DNA of 64,000 nucleotides, taken from the NCBI GenBank assembly GCA_010015675.1, contig ML976995.1, forward strand, positions 613,792 through 677,791. The letters are read 5' to 3'. Source of the DNA: Byssothecium circinans. Lineage: Eukaryota; Ascomycota; Dothideomycetes; Pleosporales; Massarinaceae. The translations under genes were made by a program, and so were the position numbers. Below the pieces are notes generated by a model. It worked only from the letters and a program-made list of their open reading frames with translations. It did not search any database and was not told the origin of the DNA. Numbering within the stretch: position 1 is the first letter of the stretch; each line of letters opens with the position of its first letter. Shown here piece by piece: positions 10,359 through 20,585 of the stretch.

Positions 10359-12070
10359 ATGGCTGACAGCCAACGGCTTGCCGTCATTAACAATGACGAC
10401 CATGGCGCGCTGCTGGCTATGAATGCCTGGGTCTTTGGCTGCGTTTTGGTATGTATAATCCTTCGAGGTAGACTTGAGATAGATGGCGGCTAATTTCCAC
10501 AGGTTCTTTGCACTGCGGTGAGGATTGGTGCACGGTTATCGACGAGACATCTCCCCAAGGCGGAGGATGTATGCATATTTATCTGTGCTGTGAGTCTAAT
10601 ATTTCCTTCACATGTCTACAGGAAGAAAGACCAGATGGTTTCCCTCTGCAGACACGTACGACTTGAATCATATTAGAACTAATCATTCACGTACAGGCTC
10701 TTGCAGTCACCGGCATAGTCACCATATCCCTCGCCGTTGATTCCGGTCTCGGGAAACGAGATGTCCTTATCGACCCAGCACGCAAAAACAACCTCCAAAA
10801 ACACGTATATATCTCGAATATCCTCTACGTTCTCACCCTCGGCTTCTCGAAGCTATCTGTCGCTACGTTCCTCACGCGTCTCGCTTGTACGCCAAAGCAT
10901 AAAACAGCGGTCCTTCTTCTTGGTATCTTAGTCGTATGCTGGATGATAGCAATCACTGGCGTTGTAGCATTCTCCTGCAAATTGCCACGGCCGTGGAACG
11001 ATGATGGAAAATGCATTTCAATTGTGAGTATCATATGGTGGAATTAGAAAGAGGATTCGAGGCTGATTTTTTGTTCGATTTACAGCTTCCTTTCTGGTTC
11101 GCAGCGAGCATTTTCGACATCTTGACCGACCTTCTCCTGATCCTTCTTCCCGTCCATATAGTATCCACCCTTCAACTCCAAACCCGTAAAAAGATCTTTG
11201 TAATCGCCATCTTCGCCTTGCGCATCCTGTAAGCTAAACCAACCTTCCCTTTCCCACGCCAATCGCCTATAACCCACTAACACCAAACTTTCCAGCCTTG
11301 TAGCCCTATCGATACTCCGCCTTGTCTACTTTCGCTTTCGATCGTCCCAAACCACCGACCGCTTCTTCGATACCGTCCCGCGTTTCATCTTCACGCAAGC
11401 ACACGCTGCGCTCGCCGTAGTCATCGCGTGTAGTCCCGCACTCAAGCCCTTTCTAGAGAACCTCGGTGCAGGGATGAGCAGTGACAGTCTAGCGAAACGA
11501 GGGGCTGGAACCACATTCGGGCAGGGGTCGGTGCGTGTTGAAACACTCAGTAGAGCTTTTGAGGGAATAGAGAAGAATAACAAAAGAATCGGAGGATTCG
11601 CGGAGAGCGGGAGAGGTGAAAAAGGAGAGTGGGCGCCCATGACAGATGAAGGTGGGTATATCGTTGCTACATTCAAGCCAACACGGTCCCCATCTTCCAG
11701 TTCCTCTATCTATTCCTCTGCCTCTACGAGGACAAAGACACCGATAAAAGCATCGTCCCCACTCTGCCCACCTAAACCTCCTCAACCACCTCGAACACAC
11801 AGTCCACCCCGCCCACCGCCTCCCCCGGAAGAACTGCGCCCCGATCTCTCAATGTTCGGTCCAAAGCGCGTGCTCGGGGACACTAGGACTGCAGTTGGAA
11901 GCCAAGGTCAAGGTATGAGAGCAAATAGAAGTAGGAAGGCCAGTGATGAGAGCTTGAGGAGGCCGATTGGTAGAGGAGGCGGAGGTGGGCGCGGCTCCGC
12001 GAGGGGAGGTATTCAACAGGCGAATCCTTGGGATGCGAGATTTAATAAAGCCCATGCTGCATGGGTGTGA
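10359..12070 (+). CDS. PTH11/SAT-type rhodopsin-domain integral membrane protein
   Basis: Five exons, 10359..10448, 10503..10589, 10697..11023, 11086..11228 and 11296..12070, join in phase and give 473 aa. About seven hydrophobic segments occupy residues 15-290. The family pattern is visible: AEDVCIFICAALAV, LAVDSGLGKRD, the long loop before FSKLSVATFL, and IVSTLQLQTRKKIFV followed by a late helix ending LRLVYFR. The C-terminal 180 residues are cytosolic, rich in Ser and Pro, and end in a Gly/Arg-rich patch. Members of this large fungal family act as putative receptors or membrane sensors, but most have no known ligand. The second intron (107 nt) contains alternative AG sites. The chosen acceptor is the only one that keeps the family alignment without insertion. 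Confidence 0.88.
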
Positions 12071-12618
12071 GGTGGAGAGGCGGTGGATGGTAATTATTCA
12101 AGAGAGCCCTGGCGGCTCTTTTGAGGGGGGGGAAATTGGATGGGCGTTTTGTGCACAATGGGATGCGGATATTTAATAAGCGAGGGGGCAGGAAAAAGGA
12201 GGTAGCTTTCGCCTTTCAGGCTTTCTTTTGTTGGATATTTTGGTAGGTGTTCAGTAGGTTGGGTATGCATGTGGGAATGTATCTAATAATGTTATTGTAA
12301 TAAATAAACTTACTCACTTTGTACTGCTGGGTCAAGCGTGTTTTTGGGTTCTATGGTACTGCGCTTGCAAGTAGCTCCGACACTGCGGGTGGAATGTGCT
12401 GAAACGCAGGCTTGAAAGACTGTCTCGTGCCACATGTATCCGAAGGTATACCGCTTCGCCTGAGATGTACATCCAAGATCTGTGTCTAAATGTATCCCAG
12501 TCGAAGCCTTCGAGCCCCCTACAATAGATTACGAATATCCAGCGCTACTCCACAAGCTCACCTTCCAGTCTCCTACTTATTTCCAACCTTTTCATTCTCA
12601 CATAAATACTACCTCCCT
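12071..12618. other. Convergent 3' intergenic region
   Basis: This lies between two converging genes. An AATAAATAAA-like stretch near 12299 could be a polyadenylation signal for the upstream gene. Nothing else is visible. Confidence 0.5.
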
Positions 12619-13341
12619 CTACAACGCCCAAACCTCCAAATTCCGATACCGCGCAACCAGCGGCTGCATCTGCCTCAACCCAATGCTCCCTCCACCCACA
12701 ACCGGCCCCGTCCCATCATCATCACCCCCATCCGCCCACTCAAAAAGCACCAACCCATTGATCTTAAACGTCACCTCGGGCCCATCCTTCACAACCTCGA
12801 CCCTATAAAACGCCCCTCCCGTATCCACCACCGACGGAAGCGGATCCGCCCCCTGCGCAACAAGATTAAACCCCGGCGACTTCCTTAGATTCGCAAGATG
12901 AAAGGCGCGCTCCTCCGGCCACCTCCGCCGGAAATATGATGCGTGCAGCGTGCGAATGTCGCCGGAGTGGTACTGCGGGTAGGAGCCGTTGCGTGGGGCG
13001 AGGGAAGCGTTGAAGATACTGCCGCCGTCGACGAGGGAAGAGGCACCGAAGAAGAACATGGCGAGGCCGGGTTCTTGTATGGGGGAGAAGTCCCAGGTTA
13101 TGCGGATGCGGTCGGGGAAGGATTCCGGGAGCCAGTAGACGAAGTAATCGTCGGGAGCGCCGGCGCCGCGGAGCTCGAGGGTGTTGTTGGTGATGCTGGC
13201 GTTTAGGGGGCCTTCGGGGATCCAGGTGGAGATGGAGGCGGTGCTGTTGAAGGTGTTTCGGTAGAGGAGGTGTTCTGCTATTGTTGTTGTGGATAGGAGG
13301 GAGATGGTGGCGAGGAGGGACTGGTGTATGCTGAAACGCAT
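12619..13341 (-). CDS. Secreted DUF1961 family protein
   Basis: This is a single exon of 240 aa. Residues 1-22 form a classical signal peptide (hydrophobic core LLATISLLSTTTIA), so the protein is probably secreted. The mature part matches the DUF1961 family, which has a LamG/concanavalin-like beta-sandwich fold. Typical blocks are AMFFFGA, GSIFNASLAPRNG, YPQYHSGDIRTLHASY, FHLANLRKSPGFNLVAQG and ADPLP. Several N-glycosylation sequons (NxS/T) occur. The catalytic activity of this family is not established; carbohydrate binding or cleavage is plausible. The gene lies upstream of the decayed sugar locus and may or may not belong to it. Confidence 0.88.
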   Translation of the reverse strand: MRFSIHQSLLATISLLSTTTIAEHLLYRNTFNSTASISTWIPEGPLNASITNNTLELRGAGAPDDYFVYWLPESFPDRIRITWDFSPIQEPGLAMFFFGASSLVDGGSIFNASLAPRNGSYPQYHSGDIRTLHASYFRRRWPEERAFHLANLRKSPGFNLVAQGADPLPSVVDTGGAFYRVEVVKDGPEVTFKINGLVLFEWADGGDDDGTGPVVGGGSIGLRQMQPLVARYRNLEVWAL

Positions 13342-13761
13342 GTTGGCGGTCGTTGGGGCGCTGTCGTTAGATAAAGAGGGGGGATGGCTGCGCAGAAGAA
13401 TGTCGTTTGTTTGCGCGTGATCAACGGCTTTTGAAACTGGCCTCTCTGAGGCTATCCGTTATATTTCCCACCGTCGTGAGCTCGTCAGTCTTCAGGCAAA
13501 AAACATCATCGAATTATTCCATTAAGATCTGCGCTGCAAGGTACGGCGGGCCAGGAATTCGGGTTGTCTCAGCCCGAACACTCGGGATTCCCACCTATAG
13601 ATGGTCAATCATATTAAAACGTCTCCCTATTAGGCGAAGTCGAAGCTTTTAGAGATCCATAATTCGGATAACGCTAACCAGTACAGAATGGAAATTGATG
13701 TTTAGCGAAATTAATGAAGACGTTTACAGGAACTATTTCAGCTTAGCTACTTGATACATGA
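13342..13761. other. Intergenic region, promoter side of the DUF1961 gene
   Basis: This 420-bp stretch is upstream of the DUF1961 gene and downstream of the displaced transporter tail. I see no gene or repeat in it. Confidence 0.55.
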
Positions 13762-13842
13762 TTATAACAATAATACAAGACCCTGCAACTTCTCAGAGTT
13801 AATGCGACGCTGTTCCTGCGCAAGCTGCACCTCCGTGACATA
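13762..13842 (-). pseudogene. Displaced C-terminal tail of the MFS sugar transporter
   Basis: This 81-nt frame reads YVTEVQLAQEQRRINSEK and on to a TAA at 13764..13762. It begins with TA, one copy of the target-site duplication, directly outside the left end of the transposon. Its first codon, TAT, is rebuilt exactly if the transposon and one TA copy are removed, giving ...ARKMRT-YVTEVQLA..., in frame with the last transporter exon at 15784..15613. Fungal sugar transporters often end with a charged tail after the DEMY segment, so this is the former C-terminus, now cut off from the gene. Confidence 0.85.
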
Positions 13843-13922
13843 AGCTAGCGTACAGGGTACCGAGCCACCCGGGGAAGTGAGCCACCCCTCAGAAATCGAC
13901 CAACCCTCAGAAAATCGCGATA
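13843..13922 (+). repeat. Left terminal inverted repeat of the transposon
   Basis: This starts AGCTAGCGTACAGGGTACCG and ends near AAATCGCGATA. Inside the arm, a CC[A/C]CCCTCAGAAA-type word occurs twice about 18 bp apart, and GAGCCACCC also occurs twice. These look like transposase-binding repeats. Confidence 0.92.
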
Positions 13923-13937
13923 ATTGATTCAGCGTAA

Positions 13938-15510
13938 TTACAATTGCCACTCTATACACATAGATTGCAGAGTTTTTGCTGCTGTTTCAGCTGCAACTCT
14001 CTCTGCTTCTTTTTCTCTAGTATTACTACTGTTTTGTTCTTGTAGAAGAGCAGATGCCTGCACTGCTATCATAATTGTATCCACGTCTGCAAAGCGTTGA
14101 TTTGGGTCTATGCGAACTTTCTTTCGTGGCTGTTGAGGCTTAAGAGCCTCAAGTTGACTCTGCAATCTTTTGTTCTCTGCTTCTAGCTCTGCTGCTCGTG
14201 TATTTGCAGTTGCAATTGCCTTGCCTGCTTTCTNNNNNNNNNNNNNNNNNNNNNNNNNNNNNNNNNNNNNNNNNNNNNNNNNNNNNNNNNNNNNNNNNNN
14301 NNNNNNNNNNNNNNNNNNNNNNNNNNNNNNNNNNNNNNNNNNNNNNNNNNNNNNNNNNNNNNNNNNNNNNNNNNNNNNNNNNNNNNNNNNNNNNNNNNNN
14401 NNNNNNNNNNNNNNNNNNNNNNNNNNNNNNNNNNNNNNNNNNNNNNNNNNNNNNNNNNNNNNNNNNNNNNNNNNNNNNNNNNNNNNNNNNNNNNNNNNNN
14501 NNNNNNNNNNNNNNNNNNNNNNNNNNNNNNNNNNNNNNNNNNNNNNNNNNNNNNNNNNNNNNNNNNNNNNNNNNNNNNNNNNNNNNNNNNNNNNNNNNNN
14601 NNNNNNNNNNNNNNNNNNNNNNNNNNNNNNNNNNNNNNNNNNNNNNNNNNNNNNNNNNNNNNNNNNNNNNNNNNNNNNNNNNNNNNNNNNNNNNNNNNNN
14701 NNNNNNNNNNNNNNNNNNNNNNNNNNNNNNNNNNNNNNNNNNNNNNNNNNNNNNNNNNNNNNNNNNNNNNNNNNNNNNNNNNNNNNNNNNNNNNNNNNNN
14801 NNNNNNNNNNNNNNNNNNNNNNNNNNNNNNNNNNNNNNNNNNNNNNNNNNNNNNNNNNNNNNNNNNNNNNNNNNNNNNNNNNNNNNNNNNNNNNNNNNNN
14901 NNNNNNNNNNNNNNNNNNNNNNNNNNNNNNNNNNNNNNNNNNNNNNNNNNNNNNNNNNNNNNNNNNNNNNNNNNNNNNNNNNNNNNNNNNNNNNNNNNNN
15001 NNNNNNNNNNNNNNNNNNNNNNNNNNNNNNNNNNNNNNTATCCTCAGCCTGTATACCCAGCTCAACGCGAAGCTGCTCATAGAGCTCAAGAAACTCGCGT
15101 ATCTGCCTTTGTGTTGCTCCCTCAGCTCTCGCAGCCTCTATCTTCCTACCCACAATAGAGGCGACGCGTGGGTTGCGCTTAGTGAAGAAGGATAGCCAGT
15201 GCTTGCCCACAGGATTGTTGTTCCCATTCATCCTTAGTATTCGATTGGCCATTTCTCGTGCGCGAGCGTGCGAGGGAGGAAAACCGCGTGCGTCTTCTTC
15301 GAGGATCCATTGTACAAGAAAGTCTTCTTGTTGTGGAGTTAATAGTTGCTGGTATACGTGGCTGTTTTGCCGGGTTTGTAAACCGCGTACGCGCGCAGAG
15401 AGCGTGGCTCGGGGGATAGCATATGCCTTTGCAGCAGCTCGTTGACTAGAAAAAAGACCAGCATTAAGATCACTAATAGCTGCTTGAATTGCTGCCTCAC
15501 GGTTGGCCAT
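13938..15510 (-). CDS. Fot/pogo-like transposase (interrupted by assembly gap)
   Basis: The N-terminal part (15510..15039) starts MANREAAIQAAISDL and holds a psq-type helix-turn-helix (SSQRAAAKAYAIPRATLSAR) followed by a CENP-B/Tc5-type DNA-binding domain (LTPQQEDFLVQWI, GKHWLSFFTKRNP). The C-terminal part (14233..13938) has a coiled coil (ANTRAAELEAENKRLQSQL) and ends shortly inside the left TIR. The DDE catalytic domain must lie mostly within the run of N. The two parts are in different frames across the gap as written, which only shows that 805 is not the true gap length. Whether the enzyme is intact cannot be decided. Confidence 0.85.
14234..15038. other. Assembly gap (805 N)
   Basis: This run of N covers the middle of the transposase gene. 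It probably reflects collapse or failure of assembly at a multi-copy transposon. Confidence 0.99.
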
Positions 15511-15532
15511 TTTGGTAGCGTTAATGTGGAGA

Positions 15533-15612
15533 TATCGCGATTTTCTGAGGGGTGGCCGATTTCTGAGGGGTGGCTCACTTCCCCGGGTGGCTCGGTACCC
15601 TGTACGCTAGCT
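15533..15612 (-). repeat. Right terminal inverted repeat of the transposon
   Basis: This is the reverse complement of the left arm with about two differences in 80 bases. The internal GGGGTGG/CTGAGGGGTGG words occur twice. The first element base beyond the TA duplication completes the TAA that now ends the transporter frame. Confidence 0.92.
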
Positions 15613-17052
15613 TATGTGCGCATCTTCCGAGCACCAATCTTCTTGTTGTACATCTCGTCCATCTCGGCGTAGTTGCGCTGGGAGGGCTCGGGTACGTAAT
15701 AGTATATCATAATGCAGATGAGAGAACCGATGGCAAAGAACAACCAGGCGGTATTGTAGCCCCAGTTGGCGCCCTCAGTATCAACTATTCAAACGATGAG
15801 TCAGACTAGTTTTCGAAGTAGGAATAACATGGGGAGAAAAGTAAGAGGCTTACTCATCACTGGTACAGCGGTATTGAAGGTCAATCCAAAGACGACGGAC
15901 ATGCCGGCTCCCAGACCAGCAGTTCTTGCACGAAGTCGCTGCGAAGATACCTCACCGACGAAGGCCCAGCCGAGTTGTCCAACTTTACATATTAGCGCAA
16001 GTTATAGTGGCGAGAGGGCGAGCTCGAAGAATTACGGGCATTGTTGCCGAGGGACCAGAGACAACCACAGAAGATGAGGAAGTCCTGGAGCGGCTTCGTC
16101 TTTTCGACCTGCCCGAGTATGCCGACCAATAGTAGCGCGAGGGAACAGAGAATGGCAGCCCCGAGAACAACAAGCCGACGACCAAATCGGTCAGTTGCCA
16201 GGATAAGACAAGTTGCGGTGATGAGGGAGATAATAGCTAGAGCGTCATGTTAGCTTCTCCATGTGTTTGGTTCGTGCTTTTGACCTACCCATGATGATGG
16301 TGATCAAGAATGCGTTGTTGAAGCCGCTTTGCTTGAAGAACAAACTAGCATAGGTGTCCAGGAAGGAAAGTCCAGTGAGTTGCTGGGCGCAAATTGGTAA
16401 GGTCGACCCAAGCGTCCTCATCAGGTCGGAACCTTTGAAACAATCGATATAAGAGCGAATGACGCCGCGGAAGCCCCCAGTATCCGTGTCTTCTGATGTA
16501 TGTTGCTCTTCCAAAATTGTGTTCTTGATAATGTCATATTCGACGTCAACGTCGTAACCGGGTATCCCTCCGTTCACGCGACGAAAGGGTTGCCTTGCCT
16601 TTGTCGTGCAAGTAACGAGCGGCGAAATATGCTTCGAAAGGCATTAGCCATGGTGCAATCAATAGGGTTACTCATTACTTACCAGGCGTCTCGGGCAACC
16701 ATATAAAGACAGGCAGCATGATACCCAAAAAGGCCCACTGAGTGAGAATAGGCGTCTTGTAGTCCAAAGGATCGGCATTCTGACACAGGAGTAGCACTAG
16801 CGGAGGCAGGAACTTGCCAAACGAGCTCCAGAAGCCATAAACTAGCACTATAGCACCACGGATATTTGCAGGCGACCACTCAGTAACATACACAGGAAGC
16901 GTGGACTGGATGGCCCCAACATCGATACCAGCCAGAATCTTCGCCCCCGTCCATTGTTTCCAGTCCTTGACTAGTGTCTCGATGATGAGGGAGGCAGCGA
17001 GCAGAATCCAGAGGACGTATAGGGTGGCTTTGCGGCCAATGCGATCTGACAT
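15612..17052 (-). pseudogene. Broken MFS sugar/H+ symporter (truncated, frameshifted, transposon-interrupted)
   Basis: Exon pieces 17052..16683, 16631..16289, 16236..16036, 15982..15854 and 15784..15612 encode most of a sugar-porter-family transporter. Recognisable motifs are MSDRIGRKATLYVLW (loop 2-3), LPETP after segment 6, DRFGRRLVVLGAA (loop 8-9) and VPEPSQRNYAEMDEMY near the end. Three lesions are seen. First, nothing of segments 1-2 precedes MSDRIGRK, and only 109 bp separate it from the rhamnosidase start. Second, one extra T near 16584-16586 shifts the frame between KGKATL and RRVNGGIPGYDV. Third, a transposon inserted at a TA replaces the C-terminal tail with a stop. The divergent rhamnosidase suggests that the ancestral substrate was L-rhamnose or a related sugar, which is an inference. 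Confidence 0.85.
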
Positions 17053-17161
17053 GGGGTACTACCCACCTGGGCACGTTGAAAGCTGGCTTATAGCCGTTTC
17101 GCATCCCTTCACTTTATCACGGCTTGTCACTCGAGATCTTTGCCACCGATATCGTGAAAAG

Positions 17162-19969
17162 ATGTCAGTACAAATTGTCAACGTCAGTGTCGAGCATCAT
17201 CATAATGGCTTTGCCATATTTCACTCTCGTCCACGCATCTCCTGCCGTTTCGGTGCCACTCCAGTGTAAGTAGTTGCACCATCTGAGCATGCACAGTACG
17301 TTATACTAGGCTGACTCGACGTGTTCAGAAAGGGATGGACGCAAGCATCCTATACGTTGATAATATCACGCGGCGGGAACGACGAAACATATGAAATCAG
17401 CTCCTCTGAATCCGTGCTTGTGCCGTGGCCTTCATCACCACTGTCATCACGAGAAGTAGCCAACATTCGAGTTCGTGCGACAGGCAAGGATGGCTCTCAA
17501 ACCAATTGGGCCACTCTGGACATAGAAGTCGCACTACTAGAGCCCTCTCAGTGGAAAGCAAGGCTTATATCCGGCCCACGTCAGCCTCGCGACGAGCCCA
17601 AGCCCCCGTTTCGGGTGAGGAAAACATTCAACTGCTCAGCTACTGGTCCCGCTCGACTCTACGCAACGTCCCACGGTATATACCAAGTGGAGATCAATGG
17701 CAAAGTGGTTGGCGATGAACTTCTTACCCCCGGCTGGCAGTCTTACAAGCACCGGCTACACTACCAAGCGTACGATGTCACGCCCTACCTAGTCAAAGGA
17801 GAAAATGACATTGGAGCCTATGTTGCTGAAGGTTGGTATGCAGGGAGGCTCGGTCGGCCTGGGGTTTTGAATAATTTCGGTGACCGTTTGAGTTTCCTCG
17901 GCCAGGTAGAAGTCGCTGGCGAGGCTGTATGTATCACCGACCAGACCTGGGACTGGCTTCATGGCCCTGTCTTGGGAGCGGAGATTTATAATGGCGAAAC
18001 TTTCGACTCTGCATTGGACGATGTGTCTTGGTCCACGACCGATACCTCTGCCAAACCGATCGGCAAGGTTGAAGAAGTTGGATTTCCCGAGGCGGGGCTC
18101 ATTGCTCCCGATGTTTGCCCTGTCAGGCGTGTCATGGGGTTGAGCGCAAAGGAACTTATCATTACACCTTCTGGGAAGAAGATCCTCGACTTCGGGCAGA
18201 ATTTGGTGGATTGGTTGAAGATTCTGGTCGATATTCCAGGAAACAAGGGCGACAAGGTTGTGATTAGACACGCCGAGGTGCTTGAGAACGGGGAACTCGG
18301 AACGAGGCCCTTACGAACGGCCAGGGCTGAGAATATCATTCATCTCGGTGGCAAGACGAAAGACTACGAGTCGAGATTCTCATGGTATGGCTTTAGGTAT
18401 GTTATCACAGCCAGACTCGATATTTCTTGTATACTCATATAGTACTAGGTATGCTGAAATCTCGGGATATGACAAGTTGTCCTTGGCCGACTTCAAAGCC
18501 ATTGTCATTTCCACCGACCTCCGCCGTACCGGCACATTCCAGTGTTCACATGATCTCATCAATAAGCTTCACGAGAACACGATTTGGTCAACCCGAGGCA
18601 ACTTCGTATCCGTCCCCACAGACTGTCCTCAGCACGATGAGCGGCTAGGATGGACTGGCGACATCCAAGTCTTCGCTCTAACCGCCAACTACCTCTTCGA
18701 TACTTCTGCATTCCTAGGTGCATGGCTTCGAGATCTCGAAGCCGACCAGAGAGACACAGATGGCATCGTACCCGTCATCGTTCCAAAGATATCCATTCCA
18801 CCCCGACACCCCGAGGACCAACCAAAGGCCGTGTGGGCTGATTGCTCGATCATGACGCCGTGGGATCTATATACTTCGTTTGGCGACAAAGCAATCCTGG
18901 AGACGCAGTGGGAAAGTATGAGACTCTGGCTCGATGAAGGAGTCCCCTGGAACGAAGAGGGTTTTTACAAAGAAACTGCCATCCAGTTTGGCGATTGGTT
19001 AGACCCGTGCTCTCCTCCCCAACTCCCCGGACACAGTCCCACCGACCCCTTCCTCGTCGCAAACGCCTACCTAATCCACGTAACCCGCCTTGCCGGCCAG
19101 ATAGCAACGCTCCTTAACAAACCCGATGCAGCAGCCCACTACATCCAACAAGCAAGCGATCTAACTCAAGAGTTCCGGACCGAATACATCACAAGAACAG
19201 GCCGTCTGGCATGCGATACCCAAGCCGTGTACATCTTGGCCCTCCTTTTCAATCTCTTCGAAACAGACCAGGAAATCTCCACCGCGAAGAAGAGACTAGA
19301 CCATTTAATCCGCTGGGAAGCGTTCAAAATCACAACAGGATCCACGGGTACACCGGTTATTCTGTAAGTCCTGGCCGACAACGACATGCTGAGCCACGCA
19401 TACAGAATGCTGCAGGAGCGCGATTGCCCGAGTTGGCTTTATCCCGTGGGTATGGGTGCTACTACCATCGTAAGTGTCGAGAGGAAATCCCAAAATACAA
19501 ATGATTGTTGCTGATGTGATTTGCGATGTTGTAGTGGGAACGCTGGAACTCTATGCTCGAAGACGGCACCATCAACCCCGGCCAAATGACTTCCTTCAAC
19601 CACTACGCTCTCGGCTCAGTCTGCGCCTTCCTACACAAAACGGTCGGCGGACTTAGCCCTACGTTGCCTGGCTGGAAATCCGCGCTCGTGGCCCCGAAGC
19701 CCGGTGGGACGGTTCGCTCGGCGAAGACGTCGTTTGACTCGCCATATGGGCCGTATGCCGTGGAGTGGAGTATCAAGGATGGGAAGATGAAAACGAAAGT
19801 TGGGGTGCCGCCGAATGGGGAGGCGAGGGTGGTGTTGGAGGGTGTGGATGAGGCGGTGGGGAGTGGAGAGTGGCTGTTTGAGACGAAGTGGGTGGAGGAT
19901 GCGAAGTGGCCGCCGCAGGCTATCCAGGTCCCACAGGGGAATGCGATTCCGTCCGTTTTTGTGCCGTGA
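17162..19969 (+). pseudogene. GH78 alpha-L-rhamnosidase with in-frame stop
   Basis: Four exons, 17162..17265, 17329..18396, 18449..19469 and 19535..19969, read in one phase for 876 codons. They include the GH78 catalytic block TDCPQHDERLGWTGDIQ and the late GATTIWERWNS block that carries the second acidic residue. The N-terminus, with HNGFAIFHSRPRISCRF, is typical, and there is no signal peptide, so the enzyme would be intracellular. A TAA at 19365-19367 lies inside the conserved (alpha/alpha)6 domain, and the frame reads on perfectly after it (VLADNDMLSHAYRML). The sequence GTAAGT...ACAG at 19364..19405 could be a 42-nt in-frame intron that removes the stop, but it would also remove conserved residues. 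I read this as a nonsense mutation in an otherwise well-kept gene. Confidence 0.8.
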
Positions 19970-20585
19970 GTGTCGGGATTGTGCTTAGAATGTATATGGT
20001 TTCCTCGTTTCGATATACTTCAATGAGGCTTTCGAGGTCACTGCGAGACTGCAGAGCTGTATCTAGCGTTACATCTCTTGGATTAGTATTGGTGAAATGA
20101 GAATAGTATGGGAAACGACAAGCTAAAGGGGTTGAACAACACCTCTGCCATCGTCAAGTCCCTCACTCCCAACCCGATGATGAAATACACACAGTACTAC
20201 CCGACTTCTTTCACTTGCTCGCAATTTCCATGCCATATACCCGGCTCCTACGCGTTCATGCCATTACGCTACGCGCGTGAGCAAACAAACAAATACATAA
20301 CAAAATCTGAATTATGTTTGGAGCGTATTTGGCCCTGTAGTATTCACGAAAGTACTGGCTAATTTATGTTCTAAAAGGGGAAATTCGATGTTACGATACT
20401 TCTAAGATAATAATTATTAAGATTAATAGAGCCAAGCAAGTGACATCTAGATGTCGTTGAGACGCCTTGAACGGTCACATGACTTCGTCCCAACCCAGTC
20501 TAGCGTGCCGATTAAGTAGGACGTCCGAGGCGGGTCAAATATCCCCGAATATCTCACTCTACTCCCTCGTCCCAGAAATCCCATC
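19970..20585. other. Intergenic region, promoter side of UBA4
   Basis: This holds the 3' flank of the rhamnosidase and the promoter of UBA4. It is AT-rich around 20380-20430. No other feature is seen. Confidence 0.55.

Larger units (their letters stand above)
13843..15612 (-). mobile_element. Fot/pogo-type DNA transposon with 80-bp TIRs (contains assembly gap)
   Basis: The element is bounded by 80-bp terminal inverted repeats (13843..13922 and 15533..15612) that differ at about two positions. It is flanked by a TA dinucleotide on both sides (13841-13842 and 15613-15614), the target duplication expected of the Tc1/mariner-pogo superfamily. Its coding strand is minus. The length in this assembly is 1770 bp, but 805 of these are N, so the true size is unknown. 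It sits inside the last exon of the MFS transporter. The near-identical arms and the clean target duplication suggest a fairly recent insertion. Confidence 0.92.

Noticed and set aside
14170..15195. Long frames on the plus strand through the N run
   Set aside because: They exist only because N codons are not read as stops.
16880..17104. Possible upstream coding frame restoring the transporter N-terminus
   Set aside because: It overlaps the transporter exon in another frame and lacks any membrane segment; a stop lies in frame just before MSDRIGRK.
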